DNA from: Choricystis sp. odSpoLacu1
Lineage: Eukaryota > Chlorophyta > Trebouxiophyceae
Assembly: GCA_958009055.1 (NCBI GenBank)
Contig: OY253651.1
Location: 496,001-560,000 of the forward strand
DNA length: 64,000 bases
Direction: 5' to 3'
Of the stretch, positions 61,400-64,000 are shown one piece after another. Made by a program: the position numbers and the translations under genes. The notes beneath the pieces are model-generated. The model did not search any database and was not told the origin of the DNA. It saw nothing but the letters and a program-made list of their open reading frames with translations. Numbering within the stretch: position 1 is the stretch's first letter; each line of letters opens with the position of its first letter.

Positions 61400-64000
61400 T
61401 CACTCCACCCCATCACCCTGCGCCATGCACACCTCTGTCGGCACGCCGTACACCACCACCGCGCCACCCATCAGGTGGGGCAGCCGGCACGCCCGCCGCG
61501 CGCGGGCCACGGTGCGTGCAACGCAGGTGCGGTCGGGCGGCCGGTGCGACGGGGGCATGTTTTCCGCACCCGCCGCGGCAGCCGCCACGGGCAGCCAGTC
61601 CGCCAGCGCGGCCAGCGCAAACCGGTCGATGTCTCGGTCGGTGACGTCCCACAGGGTGGCGATGGCGGCGGGGGCGCCGGCCGCCAGCCAGTCGATGGCG
61701 CCGCCGCACGCGCCCGCGCGCTCGCCGCGCGGCGCGAGCGCACCCGACGAACACCCCAGCAACACGGCTGTCGCCCGGGATGCAGGGCGGCGTGGGGGCG
61801 GTGGCTGAGGCAGGTAGGGCTCCCCCCCGCCGTGGCCGGCGTAGACGTAGAGGGAGGGCGAGGCCAGGCGCTCGGCCAGCACGCGCGGCGCAAGGGGCGG
61901 CGCGCCCGCCGCGCCGGCCCACCCCGCCCCCGCGCGAGTCAGCAGCGGCTCCAGCGCGGCTTGGGTGGAGGGCAGGTCGCCCCCCGGGTTGATCAGATAG
62001 GTGCCCGCCGCCGCGTCGGCGGACGGGAGGGTGGTGGTGGAGTGATCTCCAACACCCGCCTTCTCCGCCCTCCACCGCGCGCACGTGGCGGCCGCCACCG
62101 CCAACGAGGGACACCGAAACACGGGCGTGCCCGCCAGCCCTGGGACCGCCTCCCAGGGAAGACGCTGCACGGTGTCGTCCAGGCACAGCTGCAGCGGCCC
62201 GCGCCGCGCCGCGCGTGCTGCGGCGGCACCGCCCTGCGTCAACGACAGCCGCGCCACGCCTGCCGTCAGGGCGGCTGGCGTAGCGTGTGCCGACGGTGGC
62301 CGCCGCGGCCGCGCCGGCGTGGCGGGGGGGGCATCGCGAGCTGGCACCCTCCCCGCCTCATCCTTCATCGCGGTCAGCAGGCCACCCCGGCGCCGGGCGG
62401 GCGTCGCCAGTGGGGGTGGCGCGGCTGGAGTGGCAAGATTAGTCGCACGGCGGGCAGGGGCGGGCGTGGCGGGCAGCGGTGGCGCGGCGGGGGCGCCACC
62501 GCCGCCAGCCCACTCAGCGCGCACGGCGGCCGCGGCGGCCGCGGCCGCGGACGGCGCGTCCACCCCACCCCCTCCACACGCGGCCAGCAGCTCTGCAAAC
62601 CCGCACTCCAGTTCACCGTCATCCAGGTCGGGGGCGCCCGCCGCCAGCAGGGCGGCTGCACCGGCCAGGGAGGGGTGGGGGGCGGAGCCGCGAGAGGCTG
62701 TGGTCAGCGGGCCCGCCACAAAAGCAGCCGCCGCGCAGCCGCCGCGAGTCACGCCACCCGGTGCCCGCCCCAGCAACAAACAGCGCCACGGCCCCAGCCA
62801 GGCGGCATCCATGCCGGCCACGAGGCCGGCCAGGCGAGCGTCCAGGCCGCGGCGCGTCGTCCACCACGCTTCGCGCGCGGGCCGAGGCGCGTCGGGCGCG
62901 TTGCCGGCGTCGCGCATGGAGGCGACAGCGTCAGCGTGCAGGACGTCGAGTTCGGCCAGGGCGGCGGCGATGGGAGGCAGAGGGCTGCCGGCAGCAGTTG
63001 GGACGGCGGGGTCGACGCCGATGTCGAGCGCGACGGTCGGGCACGCGCGCGCCGCGCGCACGATCCGCAGCGCGCTGCCCCCGCGAGCCGATGCCACCAC
63101 CACCGCCACGGTGTCGGGCGGCAGGGCGTCCAGCCAGGCGTCTAGAGACGCCGATGCTGCATCGGGAGGGGGGCAGGTGAGCAGAGTGGCGGAGGTGGAG
63201 GCACCACGGTCGCGCGCGGCGCCCGCGGCCGCGCGCGAGGCCAGGCCCGCCCCCGTGCCCGCAAACTGGAGCGCGGGGCCTGCAGGCAGGTAGGGAGCGA
63301 GGGCGCGTCCCAGCCGAGACGCGGCGCCAGGGCAGGCGGCCGCTGCCGCCAGCGCGGCCACACGAGCGGGGGGCGGCGGCGGACCGACCGGCCACGGCGA
63401 CACCGCGTGCCGCGGCAGGGGGGCCGCAAGGCACGCTTCAGCCTCCAGATCCACCGCGGCCGCGTGAGCAGTCGCAGCGATGGCAACGTGCCCGGTCCCA
63501 GCCGCGGTGTCAGCAGCACCCGCCAGCGCCGCGCCATCGCGCGCCGCGCTCGCGGCCGCCGCGTCGGCCGCGGCCGCCAAGTCAGCCACCCCCCACGCCG
63601 CGTCCCCAGTCCAGCCGCACGCTGCCAGCGCGCCCGCCGCAGCTTGTTGAGCGGCGGCGGCGGCTTGGCCGGCAGCGACGGCCGCGCCGCGCGCGGTCGC
63701 AGCGTCGCCGACAGCGAGCGCGAGCGCGGCACGCGCGGCGTCGGCGCCGGGACCAGTTGCACTGTCAGCCGCGACCCTTCCAGCCAGCGCATCTTCATCC
63801 GCGGTCGCCCACTCCAGGCGGCCCGCCCGGCAGCGAGCCCGCACAGCCGCAAAGGCGGCCTCAAACGCGCGCGCGCGCGCGCGGCGGCCGCGAGCGCGCC
63901 GCCCTCCCGCGCGGCGGCCAGGGCGTCGTCTGACGCGCCCGCCGCGTCGCACGCGGTGCAGGTGAGCAGGAGGGTGGGTAGGTAGAGCGCCAGTGCGGCC
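61400..64000 (-). CDS. ESPL1: Separase (separin), C-terminal part; 5' end outside window
   Basis: Clan CD cysteine protease (peptidase C50) that cleaves cohesin SCC1 at anaphase. The visible C-terminal 860 or so residues include an Ala-rich helical region, PATPARPRRPPSAH, then LQLCLDDTVQRLPWEAVPGL and PVFRCPSLA. The catalytic dyad is plain: His in SLYVYAGHGGGEPYLPQ and Cys in TAVLLGCSSGALAPRGE, followed by IATLWDVTDRDIDRFALAAL and a C-terminal LMGGAVVVYGVPTEV. In the (GC)n tract at about 63866-63885 the upstream coding frame (DDALAAAREGGALAAA) differs from the downstream frame (FEAAFAAVRARCRAGRLEW), probably a repeat-length error. The stop at 61400 is close to the RTF1 3' end. Confidence 0.9.
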   Translation of the reverse strand, partial: GRTGALPTHPPAHLHRVRRGGRVRRRPGRRAGGRRARGRRARARAFEAAFAAVRARCRAGRLEWATADEDALAGRVAADSATGPGADAARAALALAVGDAATARGAAVAAGQAAAAAQQAAAGALAACGWTGDAAWGVADLAAAADAAAASAARDGAALAGAADTAAGTGHVAIAATAHAAAVDLEAEACLAAPLPRHAVSPWPVGPPPPPARVAALAAAAACPGAASRLGRALAPYLPAGPALQFAGTGAGLASRAAAGAARDRGASTSATLLTCPPPDAASASLDAWLDALPPDTVAVVVASARGGSALRIVRAARACPTVALDIGVDPAVPTAAGSPLPPIAAALAELDVLHADAVASMRDAGNAPDAPRPAREAWWTTRRGLDARLAGLVAGMDAAWLGPWRCLLLGRAPGGVTRGGCAAAAFVAGPLTTASRGSAPHPSLAGAAALLAAGAPDLDDGELECGFAELLAACGGGGVDAPSAAAAAAAAVRAEWAGGGGAPAAPPLPATPAPARRATNLATPAAPPPLATPARRRGGLLTAMKDEAGRVPARDAPPATPARPRRPPSAHATPAALTAGVARLSLTQGGAAAARAARRGPLQLCLDDTVQRLPWEAVPGLAGTPVFRCPSLAVAAATCARWRAEKAGVGDHSTTTLPSADAAAGTYLINPGGDLPSTQAALEPLLTRAGAGWAGAAGAPPLAPRVLAERLASPSLYVYAGHGGGEPYLPQPPPPRRPASRATAVLLGCSSGALAPRGERAGACGGAIDWLAAGAPAAIATLWDVTDRDIDRFALAALADWLPVAAAAAGAENMPPSHRPPDRTCVARTVARARRACRLPHLMGGAVVVYGVPTEVCMAQGDGVE

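Noticed and set aside
1..64000. CRISPR arrays, insertion sequences, transposons, prophage
   Set aside because: None seen; the spliced, eukaryote-type genes make prokaryotic features unlikely, and no terminal repeats or transposase motifs were found.

Overview
The window is nuclear DNA of a GC-rich, gene-dense eukaryote. Genes sit on both strands, most carry one or a few short introns (about 90-300 nt, donors mainly GTGAGT or GTGCGT, acceptors often CACACAG), and T-rich tracts are confined to introns and spacers. About 27 genes can be recognised. Plant/algal-type members (4-hydroxyphenylpyruvate dioxygenase, an ALDH22-like aldehyde dehydrogenase, an RLF-like cytochrome b5, IDM1-like and Rtf1/Plus3 proteins) suggest a unicellular photosynthetic eukaryote, perhaps a green alga. 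This assignment is inference; the sequence alone does not fix the lineage.

Layout: 1-6.6 kb holds delta-COP (3' end outside the window), a small two-helix membrane protein, an RLF-type cytochrome b5, a CPFC glutaredoxin, IMP dehydrogenase, and on the minus strand an SRP (7SL) RNA gene with its own TATA box and T-run terminator. 6.6-8.1 kb is a secreted YHYH-domain protein. 8.5-27 kb is one giant gene, midasin (MDN1/REA1), in eight exons with six AAA+ modules, a D/E-rich tail and a MIDAS domain. WDR12/YTM1, whose UBL domain is a midasin substrate, lies immediately upstream. 28.9-38.9 kb carries cysteinyl-tRNA synthetase, a broken YbaK-like gene, mitochondrial EF-Ts, an ePHD chromatin protein, a mitochondrial carrier, an unrecognised protein with a duplicated Cys/His-rich module, and a SEC-C-like protein. 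39.4-47.3 kb has EAF6, RCHY1, a RAB3GAP2-N protein, a RAD54B-like helicase and a FAM210/DUF1279 protein. 47.5-53.1 kb has the aldehyde dehydrogenase, a CMC1-like twin Cx9C protein divergent from PAM18/TIM14, and a secreted Ala/Ser/Pro-rich protein. 53.5-64 kb has HPPD, a DDHD phospholipase, RTF1 and the catalytic C-terminus of separase (5' end outside the window).

Many genes are arranged as divergent pairs sharing 100-300 bp promoters and convergent pairs with very short 3' spacers. Functional threads include ribosome biogenesis and translation (midasin, WDR12, CysRS, EF-Ts, SRP RNA), mitochondrial biogenesis (CMC1, PAM18, carrier, EF-Ts, FAM210) and chromatin/cell cycle (EAF6, RTF1, ePHD, RAD54B, separase).

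Several otherwise intact genes change reading frame inside G/C homopolymers, nearly always as if one base too many were present, and some others inside (GC)n tracts. These look like assembly errors: when they are allowed for, exon lengths and intron phases agree in every gene tested. They must be corrected before protein prediction.
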